DNA of 64,000 bases from Deroplatys truncata (GCA_030765065.1 CM060984.1:103335488-103399487); one strand, 5' to 3'; positions 45,686 through 57,357 are shown, counted from the stretch's first letter. Notes: generated by a model not told the origin, from the sequence alone. A program made the numbers and translations.

Positions 45686-46800
45686 CTGCAAAAAGCTTTT
45701 TCAAGGGTGAATATGCTACTGTGTTTGAAACAGAAATTTATGCTATTATTCAATGTATACATGAAAACATAAGGAGAGCTTACACTAAACAGATCCTTAT
45801 CTTGTCGTCCTCCATGGTTTAAAGGTGCTAGCCTCTAGTTTGGAGGACGCGGGTTCAAACTCGGCGGAGGGCGATGGCCTTTTTTCGGACGTAAAAATCC
45901 TTAAGATGTCCTCCTTTGGAAGTAAAGTAACACCGGTGGTCCCGCGTCGAGATTTACGGCACGTAAAAGAATCTCAAGCCTAATAAAGAGACTTCTAAGC
46001 AAAATTTCGGTCTTTCATGTCCAATATAGAATGGGACGCTAATAACCATAGTAGTTAAAGAGCGTCCATAAATAAAACTTAATTTAATTTAGATCCTTAT
46101 CTTCTCAGATAACCAGGGTGCACTTAAATCTCTAATTAGCCATACGTTGTCGTCAGGACTGGTTTTAAACTGCCTAAAGAGCTCACAAGCTTGGCAGAAC
46201 AAAATGAAGTTCAACTCATCTGGGTGCCGGGTCCTAGTGACAGAGGGAAATGAGAAAGCTGATGAACTTGCAAGACAAGAAGCATCTTAAGAATTTGTTG
46301 GGCCAGAGCCGGTTCTAGGAACATTTGGATGTTTAGTAAGAGAGGCTATTAAGAACTGGTCCAAAGGAAAACAGCACAAACCTGGCTTAAAACTCCAGGA
46401 AACAAACATGCTAAACTTATTAGGAAACGATATAAGAAAAGAGCTGAAAACTTACTTAAATGTAAAAGACTTCAGCTGGGAACAATTACTGCATTTCCCA
46501 CCGGACATGCTCTTGTGCAAAAATATTTTAACACAATGGGAGTATTTCAGGTTAACCTAGATTGCAGATTGTGCAAGAAAGAAACTGAAACAGCCCAGCA
46601 CATTATATGCTTCTTTGAGGCCTTGGCTTACAGGAGATATATTGCCTTTGGGAAAATGTTTTTAGAACCGGAAGCATTTGAAACCATATCAGTTACGAGA
46701 CTGCATTCCTTGGTAAAGGGTTCAGGCACAATGAATTGGTTTTAAAATAATACAGGTAGCACAATAAACCCAAAGATTAAGTGCGTCCGGAGCAATGATG
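45686..46800 (+). pseudogene. LINE 3' end: RNase H and C-terminal zinc knuckle
   Basis: The 3' part of a non-LTR retrotransposon of an RNase H-bearing clade (I/R1/Loa-like). In order: EYATVFETEIYAI (RNase H second acidic block, 45710-45750), SDNQGALKSL (third block, resuming after the SINE at about 46104), NEKADELARQ (fourth block, near 46250), a GPEPVLG spacer, TGHALVQKYF and a knuckle CRLCKKETETAQHIIC (46515-46745 frame), then a stop and a short 3' UTR with GTAGCACAATAAACC. A stop follows ADELARQEAS, and at least one frameshift lies near 46500. The 5' parts (endonuclease, reverse transcriptase) are absent, as expected for 5' truncation. Confidence 0.88.
45804..46090 (+). mobile_element. tRNA-derived SINE, family A, 13-bp TSD
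   Basis: Starts GTCGTCCTCCATGG. The A-box region is degraded, the B box is GCGGGTTCAAACTCGG, and the full family body follows, ending AACTTAATTTAATTT. It is flanked by identical AGATCCTTATCTT at 45791-45803 and 46091-46103, which proves insertion into the RNase H region of the LINE. The LINE was therefore already present. Confidence 0.96.
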
Positions 46801-47029
46801 TAGACTGTATCGAACAAGACAAGACTAATTGGACCATGCTATAATTACATTAATATACCACAAATACAGATAATACAATTAAAGTATTTGATATACAAAT
46901 ACATCTCTTATGCATTTGATTAATGCAGCGTACACTAACAAACCGTGACACATAGTGAAACTAAACTGTAGTGTAAGTGATTTTGATTATGCATTATGAA
47001 GTAAACACTCGTGGACATACACATAATTA

Positions 47030-48339
47030 CGAAGCGTATTCCAAAACTAAGGTCCGTTTGGTCATAACAACATCGCTCATGAGACAAGGACAGTAATATG
47101 TGTCTACATATACACTTTCCTTTTCTACATAATCGCCGTTCATATCTATATACTTGCTATAACGCTGCGCCAGCTTCTTTAACTCCTCGACATAGAAGTC
47201 TGCCGCCTGGTACTTGAACTAGTTGGTAACGCTCGTCTTGAGTTCCTCTTCGGTTTGAAATTGTTGTCCACCCAGCTACCGTTTCAAATGCAAGAAGAGG
47301 GAATAGTTGCTTGGCGCCAGGTCGGGACTACACGGAAGGTGGTCAAAGAGTTTCAAACGAAACTCTTGAATTTTTTCATTGGTTTTGGCAGCGGTGTGCG
47401 GTCGTGCGTTGTAGTACAGGAGGATGCTGTCAGATGCCAGTTTCCCGCGGCGTCGATTTTGGATCGCACGTCTCAGTTTGGCAAGCGTTGCTCCGTACAC
47501 GTCAGCTGTAATTGTTGACCCACGATCCACGAAATCAATCAAAAGGACGCCCTTTTGGTCCCATAACACGGTAGCCATCATTTTGCGTGTACGGCGATTG
47601 TTTACACTCTTTTGGTTTGGGTGAACCGGAACGGCGCCACTGTATTGACTTGTTGTTTTGATTCTGCGTTACGCTATCCATGTCTCGTCGCCCGTAACAA
47701 TGTGGGAAAACAAACCATGTCCATCCTGTCTATTACGCTCCAAAAACTGTTCGCACTACGCATTCGTTGCTCTTTGTGCTGACCGGCGAGCAGTTTTGCA
47801 CCCACCTCGCACAATGTTTCCGATATCCAAGCTGTTCAGTGAGAATCCTGTAAAGTAAGGTTCGAGCAACATTTGGGAATACATCAGCCAGACAACTAAT
47901 GTCAAACGCCGATCACTTCGAAGTTTTTGGTTCGCTTGCTTAACGATGTCTTCGGTTCAAATATTGGACCTACCACTCCGCTGTTCATCGTGCACATTTG
48001 TGTGGCCATTCCGAAACTCTCGACACAAGTGTCGAACCTGTATGTCGCTCATTATGTTCGATCTATAAACGAGACATAACTCATGATGGATGTCCGCAGC
48101 TGATGATCCTTTTGCCAGCAAAATTCTAATCACACCGCTCACTTCACAACTGGCGGGATCTACGATTGTCGCGGCCTTTGCGATCTGCTCTCACCGACTG
48201 GCAAACTCCTACTGCGTCACACCAACACTGCGGTGGGTTTCTCAGGAGTTGGTAGACAGCGCTGCAGGCGTGAAACGGTATTTAAACCTACCATCCGTAA
48301 AATATTGTTTGCTGGACCTTAGGTTTGTAATACGCCTCG
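47030..48339 (-). mobile_element. Mariner transposon, TA-flanked, dead
   Basis: Terminal inverted repeats of ~26 bp: CGAAGCGTATTCCAAAACTA on the left and, complemented, CGAGGCGTATTACAAACCTA on the right, both followed by AGGTCC. TA on both sides (47028-47029, 48340-48341). At 1310 bp it is the typical full mariner length, so no large deletion has occurred. Confidence 0.93.
47276..48142 (-). pseudogene. Mariner transposase, catalytic residues lost
   Basis: The N-terminal piece (47957-48142) reads a helix-turn-helix domain with VRHLCREFRNGHTNVHDEQR. The C-terminal piece (47276-47581) reads MATVLWDQKGVLLIDFVDRG, then ILLYYNARPHTAAKT and SPDLAPSNYSLF. The spacing is that of a DD34D mariner, but the second catalytic Asp is Tyr (YYNARPH instead of HDNARPH) and the third is Asn (APSNY instead of APSDY). 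The two pieces lie in different frames with stops between. Catalysis would be abolished even without the frame damage. Confidence 0.92.
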
Positions 48340-49577
48340 TACTATGCAAAATGCAGTGTTTACAGCTTAATGTTACCATGTAGGTATGTATGTAGAAGTT
48401 AAATTAAGAACGCAGGTTTAAATATTATCCTCGCTATAAAAAGCTTTATTCATTAGAAAATTTTAAGTCGATCTTAAATTTGTTATAATTTACACAAGTA
48501 TTCATATGTTGAGGGAGTGAATTGTAAAGCTTTGCTCCCGTAAAGTAGACAGATTTTCTGATAAATGTAATCTGATTCTAGGGAGGTTTAGTGATACGTT
48601 CCAACTTGTATTATGGGTGTGGATGTCTGAAACATTTTCCATTGGTAATTTGTATCTCAATAAGGATAAAATTATTCTGTAAATGAACAAGCTTGATAAT
48701 ATGAGAATTTTCTTTCCTCTGAATGTGCTGTTGCCTTCACTTTTTATAGCATCAAGGTTGTTGACTAAGGCAGGAGCTTCTAGAAGGCTATTTCCTGTAC
48801 GGATATTTTCAGCGAATTAGAGATACTTTAGTAATCTGACCGGTGCAGGATGGTGGTAGAGTAATTGTGGTGTTTTGTTAATTACGAAGGAGGAAATATA
48901 GCCTATAAATTCGGTATAAAAAGCAGGGACAACAAAATAACACATTTAGTAAGACTACAGATGTGATCCCCTATATCGAGAGAAAATTGATGCACCTACA
49001 GTAGATGGAGAAGGCAAAGTACTCGCTTCTACATGTCCCTGTCATTTCCCCACTAACTAGCAGTACGGTTCTATCCTTACCACACCCTAACTCACTCTTA
49101 CCTTCATTGGCCATATAAACGTCTCCACCTAGTTGCGCAAAAGACGTTTTCAGCTACTTCCGCTAATATGACTCTGGAATTGAGAATAAGACAAGGGAGG
49201 CCCTAATTGGCGGTTTTTTGTGATGTGGCTAAAGGCACTGTGATGCAATAACCGCTGACACAGAAACCCCTCGTTCCTTCGCTTTCTAGTACACGTGTTC
49301 GTAGCTGTCAAACATCCTAAAACGTTTTTTAATACCATTGTAGCTTACTCTTTATGGCGTGCCCTTTAGTTAAGTTGACAATGAACTAAGCTGCATTTAT
49401 CTCCTCTGTGGTAATTTCTGCAGATCACCTGTGTTTCTAAAATTTTCATTATTTATTTATGAACATAACACACACATATCCAATCACAATGGACATTTAT
49501 GTCCATTACATAAATACAGCCACATACAGTTGAAGACAATATCCGAAACGAAGAAAGGGCAGTACAAAGAAAAAAAA
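48340..49577. other. Unassigned stretch
   Basis: No feature was recognised. Open frames of about 60 codons only. Confidence 0.4.
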
Positions 49578-49796
49578 ATCTGATGTGTTACACTCACATG
49601 ACTTTCTCTACTCTTGTACAATCTATTTTTACAAACGCCTATTCTCCATATGCTTCATGTTAATCGAGATATCAAGATGTCAATCTTATTGGTACTTTTC
49701 TTGTAGATGCAAGGGGAATATGGTAGCTTTTAAGCGATAGTCAAATATTTTAACGCTGGCGCATTCCATTCTCTTTGCATGTCCAGGACATAAAAA
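49578..49796 (+). mobile_element. AR-family partial unit, tandem
   Basis: The first ~217 bp of the family (TCTGATGTGTTACACTCACA to GCATGTCCAGGACATAAAA) followed directly by a full copy that starts again with TCTGATGTG. It is nearly identical to the start of that copy. The break falls in the A run that in other copies is followed by TGAATAACG. Confidence 0.93.
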
Positions 49797-50695
49797 AAAA
49801 TCTGATGTGTTACACTCACATGACTATCTCTACTCTTGTACAATTTATTTTTACAAACGCCTATTCCCCATATGCTTCATGTTAATCGAGATATCGAAAT
49901 GTCAATCTTATTGGTAATTTTCTTGTAGATGCAAGGGGAATATGGTAGCTCTTAAGCGATAGTCAAATATTTTAACACTGGTTGCTATGTGGCGCATTCC
50001 ATTCTCTTTGCATGTCCAGGACATAAAAAAATGAATAACGAATTTGAGAAAAAGTATAAGTATTGGAAAATTTAAGGAAATAACAAGCAATATCTCGAAA
50101 ACCGTTCACTCAACAAAAGAAATGTATATGACATAAGTTGTGTATTTTAACGCGATCTACATTTTTTGTGTAATAAAATTTTGCCTATCTCTTATGGTTT
50201 ACCAGTTATGCAAACGTCGTTCACAATGAAAAATACTTTTGGAGACATTCCCAGAAAATTCGAGATATACATTTCATTTCTCATGACATTATCTTAAACA
50301 TATGATATTTTCATCAAAATCGTTAGAGCCATTTTTGAGAAAATTAAAATTTTCGAAAAATGTTCCATGTAAAGGGTAGTCTGGGGTGGGGGATTTTCTT
50401 GAAAACCTTCGTGTCGCATCTCTGGAAGATACTAAACCTAAATACCAAGTTTGGTGTTTATCCGACTGTTCGTTTTGGAGTTATGCTGTTCACAGACACA
50501 CACACAGACACACACACACAGACACACACACACACAGACACACACACACAGACACACACACGGACATGTTTCCAAAAATGCTTTTTTTGGATTCAGGAGG
50601 TCTCAAAACATGTATTTCCGGTGAAATCTCGGTATCGAATTTTTGGGTGGAATGCAATACTTCCCCTACTTACTATACGTAGTAGAGAAAGTAAA
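49797..50695 (+). mobile_element. AR-family element, full-length, young
   Basis: Complete from TCTGATGTGTTACACTCACA to the palindrome TACTATACGTAGTA and GAGAAAGTAAAAA, about 899 bp. The inverted ACTTTCTCTAC-type motif near both ends is intact (ACTATCTCTAC on the left). The internal CA tract runs about 50495-50560. The frame 50360-50737 begins MFHVKGSLGWGIFLKTFVSH, and an alternative frame matches the MFHVKG ORF of other young copies after one shift. Confidence 0.95.
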
Positions 50696-50977
50696 AATGA
50701 AGATGGCGACGTTTCAGTGTTTATATATGCCAGGTGAGTCAGCTGCTCCTAGGTATTCGTATCTATGCAACCCACAGTTTATAGTCAAATGTGAAAACAT
50801 TAACTCTTTTAGCAAACAAACTGTTATTGTAGCTCCGCCCTTTTATTTGGTACTATACGCAATCCCCATTAATGATTAAAGGTCTGAAGAGAACTAAAGA
50901 GCTGCGAAAGCCTTAAAAAAGATATAATGCTTGCAAGGGGATAGAGGAACGTTTTCCCAAAGGGAGAATAGATTATG

Positions 50978-51055
50978 TGAGTTCTGGCCGAGTGGTTTAG
51001 CTGCCGGAATGTGGTGAAGCAAAGGTTATCTTCGGAAGTTCGAATCTAAGACAAA
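50978..51055 (+). mobile_element. tRNA-like sequence (Leu/Ser type)
   Basis: A box TGGCCGAGTGGTTTAGC and B box AAGTTCGAATCT, spaced as in class II tRNAs (Leu/Ser). The 5' segment and the sequence after the T arm do not pair as an acceptor stem, so it is a tRNA pseudogene or a SINE head without a recognised body. Confidence 0.5.
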
Positions 51056-51410
51056 CATAAAATTGTTTTGGTTCTTTTTTTCTCTTTTCTGTATTTCAGT
51101 GTTCTAATTTATTTATTTTTGTTACTGGCTCTCCTGTGAGCCAAAGACATAGAAATTACAATCAGATAATTGTGTATCATGTTTACCACAATAATCTGTA
51201 CCGCATCTGGTGTTGTAAACCGTGTTACGTAGTCAGCTTTCATTCTCTTGGGCACATATCGACGATATTAAATATAACAGTTTTTGTTTCATGTTTAAAC
51301 CTTATCTTTCATTTCTTCTATTGACAAAAGAGTTGTAAATGTGCTAAGTTCACGGTTAAGCAGAATAATAAATTGTTAAAAAGCGTGGATTTCATCAAGT
51401 AAGTAAATGT
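51056..51410. other. AT-rich sequence, nothing recognised
   Basis: No feature was recognised in this stretch. Confidence 0.4.
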
Positions 51411-51536
51411 TCAAAATGACGACCCCCTTCATCAATGCATATTTGTGTACTTTGCCGGAGAGATCTTCTTGCATGCTGTAACATGCGTGGTGTAATCTGC
51501 CTACATTCTTCACGTGTGAGTGTGCCCGTATATAAT
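51411..51536 (-). pseudogene. Tc1/mariner-type transposase C-terminal tail
   Basis: The minus strand is open and reads TREECRQITPRMLQHARRSL followed by RQSTQICIDEGGRHFEHL. This is the characteristic last ~40 residues of DD(x)D transposases of the Tc1/mariner superfamily, which commonly end in GGxHFEHLL. Nothing of the catalytic domain is present on the upstream side (right of 51536), so only the 3' tip of an element survives. Confidence 0.8.
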
Positions 51537-53517
51537 TTGGGCTTTGCCGTTCTTCTTCTTTGCGGTGGAAAACATGAGGATTATCTGTTTCTACACACTG
51601 ATAATGTTATAAAAATGCTATTTATATCATAATATCAAATTATAGGCCCAAAGAGATAAAACAAAAGGTAATGAAAGGTTTGTAACTCACCCGAATGATT
51701 TGAACCTGAATTAAAGTAGCACAGTGTTAAAGCAACTATGATAATACCATTCGGCCAGTGCTATCTTGCGAGCCGAGGTTCCTATACGAATTAGTAATCG
51801 CAGATCTAGACCCCACCTCGAATCTTTACACGCTTTTTGCAGCGTCATACAGTGTTTTGAGTTCGGTTTGGTAGTTTTAATTGAAACAGACACACTGCAT
51901 CACAATTACAAATTACAATTAATGTATGATCTGAAATACGCCATAGTTTTTTAAATAAGAGACATTTTTTTGACAAGGCTGTACATTGACTAACGGCTTA
52001 AATGCAATTGGTCGCACTGCGTAGCTCTGCCGTTTTGTTTTCAAATGGTTTTGTCAACCGATGCTTGTGATAGTTGATCCTTCAGGAGCGTTTTCAAAGG
52101 GTTGCATGAATGCATGCTAAAGAATAACAGTTTTGTAAATTGCTATTGCAGCTCTGAGTGTCAGGGTGGGATGTTTTTTTGTATCGACATACATAGCGAT
52201 TGCATTCTGTCCCGTAAAACACTTATGCATTGAGTTATGTATCCCTCCTCTATAAAGTGTTACGCAAATCAGCCATTAGAAGGCATTCAAGAAAGGCATA
52301 AGTCACATATGTCGCTTAGCACGTTGCATAAATTAAAAAATAATTAGGCGCAGCTGACTCATTTATACAGTATACTACCTACTACATTCATTTGAGTTTA
52401 CTAATAGGTAATTATTACTACTGCGTAATTAAATTGGGTTTCACACAGAAATGTCAGCATTGAAGTAATATATTTTATTATAAAAGTTAGTGAATCTATT
52501 AATTTTGGAATTCTTATGAATACTTACTCTAAATGAAATAAAAAAGACATTTGTGATCTACTTACTCTGTTTGCTACACAAAAGACAATGTTTTCACTAA
52601 TGTATAACATCGACAATCGAATGCAGAATCTTAAACTTAGTTCCGTACTATTTCTTCTGAAACTTATAGCATTAAAGTTAAATAGCTTCAAAATAATTTT
52701 ATAATAAGAATATCTGGAATAATAACCAATTTATTAAAAAATATATTTTTTAAAATTATGCTCTACTCTTTTCTTAAATCATTAAGTTTTACAGTGGAAT
52801 TAATGCTTTTTCATAATCGTAATGAATAACAATAATGGTGAAATACTTGCAGGATTATGATGCGCGGGTCTGTTACTGACACTGAAAGCATATCGTCTGC
52901 GTAAATAATCTACCATAACAGAAACATAATGCATATTGTTTCTTAAAAGTAAATGTACACCTTTGGAGGTATCCTTCGTTTGCTCTTCAATGGAGGATAT
53001 GAAAATTAGATCGTGGCAGGCATTCCAGTTAGCTCCTCACTTCGAAGTGGGCCTCTATACTTAGAGATACACACATTTCTGCATTCTGTACTGCCTGCAC
53101 CTACTTGCCCCGGTAGGTGGGTTTACGGAGCACTATAGGCAGATACTTTTCCTCAATGTTGAGTAGTTCAAGAAAACCTGTCTTATACTACCTGGCGGCA
53201 GGAGCGAAGATTTAGAGAGTGAGCCAGGATTGGGAAACCTGTCTCTCATACTCTTGACTACTAGTGGTAAACAGGCTAAGCTTTACGATGCATAGCCTTA
53301 CGACATATCATGCAAATGCTTATGCTGTTATATTTAATTTGTTATCATAGTTATATGCTCCAAACTGTTAATGAAATAATTCACGTCACTCCTTTGGAAC
53401 ATTCCGAAAAGTTTTCATTGAGATTATCTCAAACATTACGTTGAACAACATTTTTCACGTTTTTAATATAGTTTGAAATATCTGAAAACGTTTTCAGTTT
53501 TGCAATCGGATATGCTT

Positions 53518-53522
<5 letters not shown>
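51537..53522. other. AT-rich gene-free stretch
   Basis: About 2 kb with no recognised gene or repeat. A slightly GC-richer section at about 52970-53230 contains CTTGCCCCGGTAGGTGGGTT. No AR copy is seen between 50695 and 55248, the longest AR-free interval in the right half of the window. Confidence 0.4.

Positions 53523-53586
<64 letters not shown>
53523..53586. repeat. (ATT)n/(AAT)n palindrome
   Basis: Twelve ATT units run directly into nine AAT units, meeting at TTATTAATAA. The tract is self-complementary with arms of about 27 bp and no spacer, so it could form a hairpin or cruciform. Confidence 0.97.
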
Positions 53587-54724
53587 TGACAGCGTTATAT
53601 CCCTGTGTTTAAACTTTTCAAAGTGTATGCATTTAACAAAACACGGAAATGACCTCAAGTGATTTTTTCTTTTCTCATTTATTATTTATTGGCCAATTTT
53701 TTTACTTTTTTAAGTGTCACGTTGAAGATGCTAAGCTGTCGGTTTAATAATACTTACTCCATAGAGGGTGATGTGCTGTTTGATCTCGTTATGACAAGGA
53801 CATCTTTTTAAGCTGGCTAATAAAAGGGTTGAAAACATGCAAGAATGTAAACATAAAAGATCGAAACATTTATATTAAAGCCAAGATAAATCTAAACATA
53901 TCGAAAACATGTAAAATGTTGGAAAATGCATAACAGTGTGAGAACCCGGAACTAAATTTGGCGAATTAATAAATCATTCACCATTAATAAAGAGTTTCTG
54001 CAATATCATGCTGCAAACTAAACTAGGATGAAAATTAATATAATAAAAATGTTTGCGCTTCACAAACACCTACAAGATTTCCAAAGCAAGCATTATTTTA
54101 TTCAACGTATGCATACAGCAAGGGTCCGGGTCCAGTAGGCATACCACATTAACTAGGAGGTTCGGGAGGGTTGGAGATGCTTAAATACTGCCTACCCTCT
54201 TGGCAAGACAATATCATTTATATGTTGCCTAAGCAAGCAGGCGTAGGCATCAGTAGTACGAAAATTTTACATCTCTACTATACTTCTGTCTACCCTTGGT
54301 GCCTTACGTGGCCAAAACCTGGGAGCTAGAGCGCCATGGAATTTATTTTGATTTACTTAGTAAACGTAAAGGGGAAAAATATGCATATTAAGATAAGATT
54401 GGTCCCTCAATGGATATTTCATGTATAAAACCTGAGCAAAATTTAATCGTTGGTGCAGTATATCGGAGTGATCATCGTTTCCAACGTCTAACGGTGGCTA
54501 AAAGCTTCCACAGTTTAAGTTAAAACGAACAGAAACGAATTTGATTTTGAACTTGCGTATAGCTTTTAGACATACTGTTTTTGAAAGATTGTAATTAACA
54601 TATATGATATAATTTGTTAACGTCTTAAAATTGAATAAATCCACGAGAAAAAACTTTGGTGTGGGATCTTGCCATCTAGCGCAGAATCTCACGCAATAGG
54701 ATGTTATACGTTTAAGGTGGTATA
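53587..54724. other. AT-rich gene-free stretch
   Basis: No feature was recognised in this stretch. Confidence 0.4.
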
Positions 54725-54920
54725 CCGTAGCCAGCAGTTTGGTCGTAAAGTACTTACCTCCCATGCTGCAGATTTGGGTTCGAATCCTGCAGAAAATTGT
54801 CCGGTGTAACTCTATTTCTGGGTTTTCCTCAGTAGTTAAATTAACGCTTTAGGATACCGACATCATTTCGCTATCATTTCATGCTTTCATCGCCCGATAC
54901 GTTGTACAATTAATTTCATT
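54725..54920 (+). mobile_element. tRNA-like SINE, unclassified
   Basis: A degenerate A-box region (TAGCCAGCAGTTTGGTCGTA) and a perfect B box GGGTTCGAATCC at about 54777-54788, followed by a body (CTATTTCTGGGTTTTCCTCA, then TAAATTAACG) that matches none of the other families here. The end is approximate. Confidence 0.5.
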
Positions 54921-55349
54921 ACGTGCATTAGCACCAAAAGTGGCAAGCTTTCTTCAGGTGCTAAAAAGGATTTCAGAATAATACTGAATAAAGCGAATAA
55001 GACCGCTATCTGAGAAAGTGAACCTGCATTCTTAAAAAAATCATGTATCACACTCGCATGAGTTAAATACCTATTAAAACTTAATCCGTTATATGTTATA
55101 GTACACATATAAAAATTATTCTCCCATTCACGTTACGTTAATCAAGATAACCTTTTGGCTAGAAATAATCTTAAAGCAAGCAAAATCCATTTGGTTACAT
55201 GCATGATACGGAAAAAAAATGTTTGCAATTCGTAAGTTATTTCTTTTTACTTTCTCTACTGCTTACCTATAGTAAAGAGATAGGTATTATATTCCACCCT
55301 AAAATTCGATACTGAGATTTCCTTGGAAACACTTGAGGTCCCAGGAATA

Positions 55350-56208
55350 AATGAAAACATCTGATTTGTTACACTCACATTACTTTCTCTACTCTTGTGC
55401 AAACTATTTTTACAGACGCTTAATCTCCATATGCTTCATGTTAATCGAGATGTTAATCTTATTGATAATTTTCTTGTAGGTGCAAGGGAAATTGGTAGGC
55501 TTTAAGCTATAGTCAAATAATTTAAGAGCTGGTTGCTCTGTGGAGTATTCCATTCTCTTTGCATTACCAGGACAAGAAAAAATGAATAACGAATTTGAGA
55601 AAAAGTTTAAGTATTGGAAAATTTAAGGGAATAACAAGCAATACCTCGAAATGGGTCACTCAACAACAAAAATGTATATGACATAAACTGTGTATCTTAA
55701 CGCGATCTACATTTTTTGTATAGTAAAATTTTGTCTATCTCTTATGGTTTACCAGTTATGCAAAAATCTTTCACAATGAAGAATACTTTTGGAGACATTC
55801 CCAAAAAATTCGAGATATACATTTTATTTGTCATGAAAGTATCTTAAATATATGATATTTTAATCAGAATCGTTAGAGACATCTTTGAGAAAATTAAAAT
55901 TTTTGAAAAATGTTCCATGTAAAGGGTAATATGGGGTGGGGGGATTTTCTTGAAAACCTTTGTGTCGCATCTCTGGAAGATACTGAACCTAAATACCAAG
56001 TTTGGTGTTTATCGGACTGTTCGTTTCTGAGTTATGCTGTTCACAGACACACAAACAGACAGACACACACACGGACATGTTTCCAAAAATGCTTTTTTTT
56101 TTGGATTGAGGGGGTCTCAAAACATGTATTTCCGGTGAAATCTCGGTATCGATTTTTAGGATGGAATACAATACTTCCCCTACTTACTATACGTATTAGA
56201 GAAAGTAC
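55350..56208 (+). mobile_element. AR-family element inserted in another AR
   Basis: A complete ~859-bp copy from ATCTGATTTGTTACACTCAC to TACTATACGTATTAGAGAAAG, with a frame starting MFHVKGNMGWGDFLENLCVA at 55910. It sits in the A-rich spot that in other copies reads AATCCAAAAAAAGCATTTTT, so the family inserted into its own A-tract. Confidence 0.93.
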
Positions 56209-56802
56209 AAACGCATTTTTAGAAAACGGTGCATATGTAGGTACTGTGTGTTTGTGTATCCATGAACAACATAACACTGAAGCAAAAATTTGGTTAAATG
56301 CAAAAATTATCTTTAAGTTCAATGTCCTCCATGGCTATAACACAAAGATTTTCAAGAAAATCCCTCACCGCAAACTATCCTTTACATGAAAAAAATATTT
56401 GCTTTACTTATTATTTTCTCAAACATGCTTCTAACATGCCTTGAACCCTTTGGGAATAGCTTGTGAAATCCTTTTCATTCTGTATGACATTTTATAATTT
56501 GCAAACCGTAACCGATAAACAAAATCTTACTATACAAAACATGTAGATCTCGTTAAAATACACAATTTACGATAAACATCTTTTTTGCGGAGTTAACAAC
56601 CTTTGAGACATTTTTGTTATTGGTTTGAATTTTCAAACCGTGTTTACTTTCCTCATCTGCAAATTGCTATTTTTTGCCTTTCTTTCTCTTTCGTGTTCAC
56701 GCAAAGAGAACAGAATTAAAAGCCATGACACAGTAACAGGCTTTGAAAAAAAATTGACTATCGCTTTAGCCTACTTATACCTACAACGTAATGTGCGTTG
56801 TG

Positions 56803-57096
56803 CTCCGTGGTGTAGTGGTCACCATGCTAGCCTCTAGCTCCCGAGGTCGGGGGTTCAATCCCGGTGGAGGGCGATGAACTTTTTGGACGTAAAAATCCTT
56901 AGCATGGCTTCCTTCGGAAGGGAAGTAAAGCCGGTGCTGCCGTGTCGTAGATTTACTGCACATAAAAGAATCTCAAGCCTGGTAAAGAGGCCTCTGAGCA
57001 AAATTTCCGGTCTTTCACGCCAAATATAGAATGGGACGCTAAGGACCACGACAGTTAAAGAGCGTCCATAAATAAAACCCAATTTAACTTAATTTA
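56803..57096 (+). mobile_element. tRNA-derived SINE, family A, full-length
   Basis: Well-kept head: GCTCCGTGGTGTAGTGGTCA (A box) and GGGGTTCAATCCCGG (B box), then GGGCGATGAAC, CCTTAGCATGGCTTCCTTCG, GTCTTTCACGCC, GACGCTAAGGACCACGACAG and CCATAAATAAAACCCAATTT. It lies inside a minus-strand AR copy; some AR sequence next to the insertion is missing and no target duplication is clear. Confidence 0.93.
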
Positions 57097-57178
57097 GAAG
57101 AATGAGATTTTATAAGAATGGTTTGTAGAAGAGTGAGTAGAGAAAGTCAAGTGAATACAAAACATAAGGGTTTTAGTC

Positions 57179-57290
57179 TGAAAGTGCTCTTTCTTTTGAT
57201 CCAGAGGATATCAAAACACCTATTTCCTGAACTTCTGGATTGAATTCAATGCTTCTATCCACTTCAGTAAAATCTCTACTGAAAATAAAA
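57179..57290 (+). mobile_element. AR-family fragment
   Basis: Diverged piece of the palindrome-end third: TTTTGATCCAGAGGATATCA, AAACACCTATTTCC, CTTCTATCCACTTCAG. It lies between the nested AR locus and the next full copy. Confidence 0.6.
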
Positions 57291-57357
57291 GTTCATATAA
57301 TTTTATATCACTACTAAATTAATTCCAGCACTATGAAAGTAAGCGACCTCCAGCAAA

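Larger units (their letters stand above)
55248..57155 (-). mobile_element. AR-family element with nested AR copy and SINE
   Basis: Outer, older copy on the minus strand: 55248-55345 (TTTTTACTTTCTCTACTGCT, AAAATTCGATACTGAGATTT), then 56209-56802 (GCATTTTTAGAAAACGGTGC, TTTTCAAGAAAATCCCTCAC, GGGAATAGCTTGTGAAATCC), then 57097-57155 (AGTAGAGAAAGTCAAGTGAA). It is interrupted by a complete plus-strand AR copy and by a SINE A. Confidence 0.88.

Noticed and set aside
50978-51055. Functional tRNA gene
   Set aside because: A and B boxes are present but the acceptor stem does not pair. The same applies to the heads at 650-727, 30603-30685 and 54725-54795.
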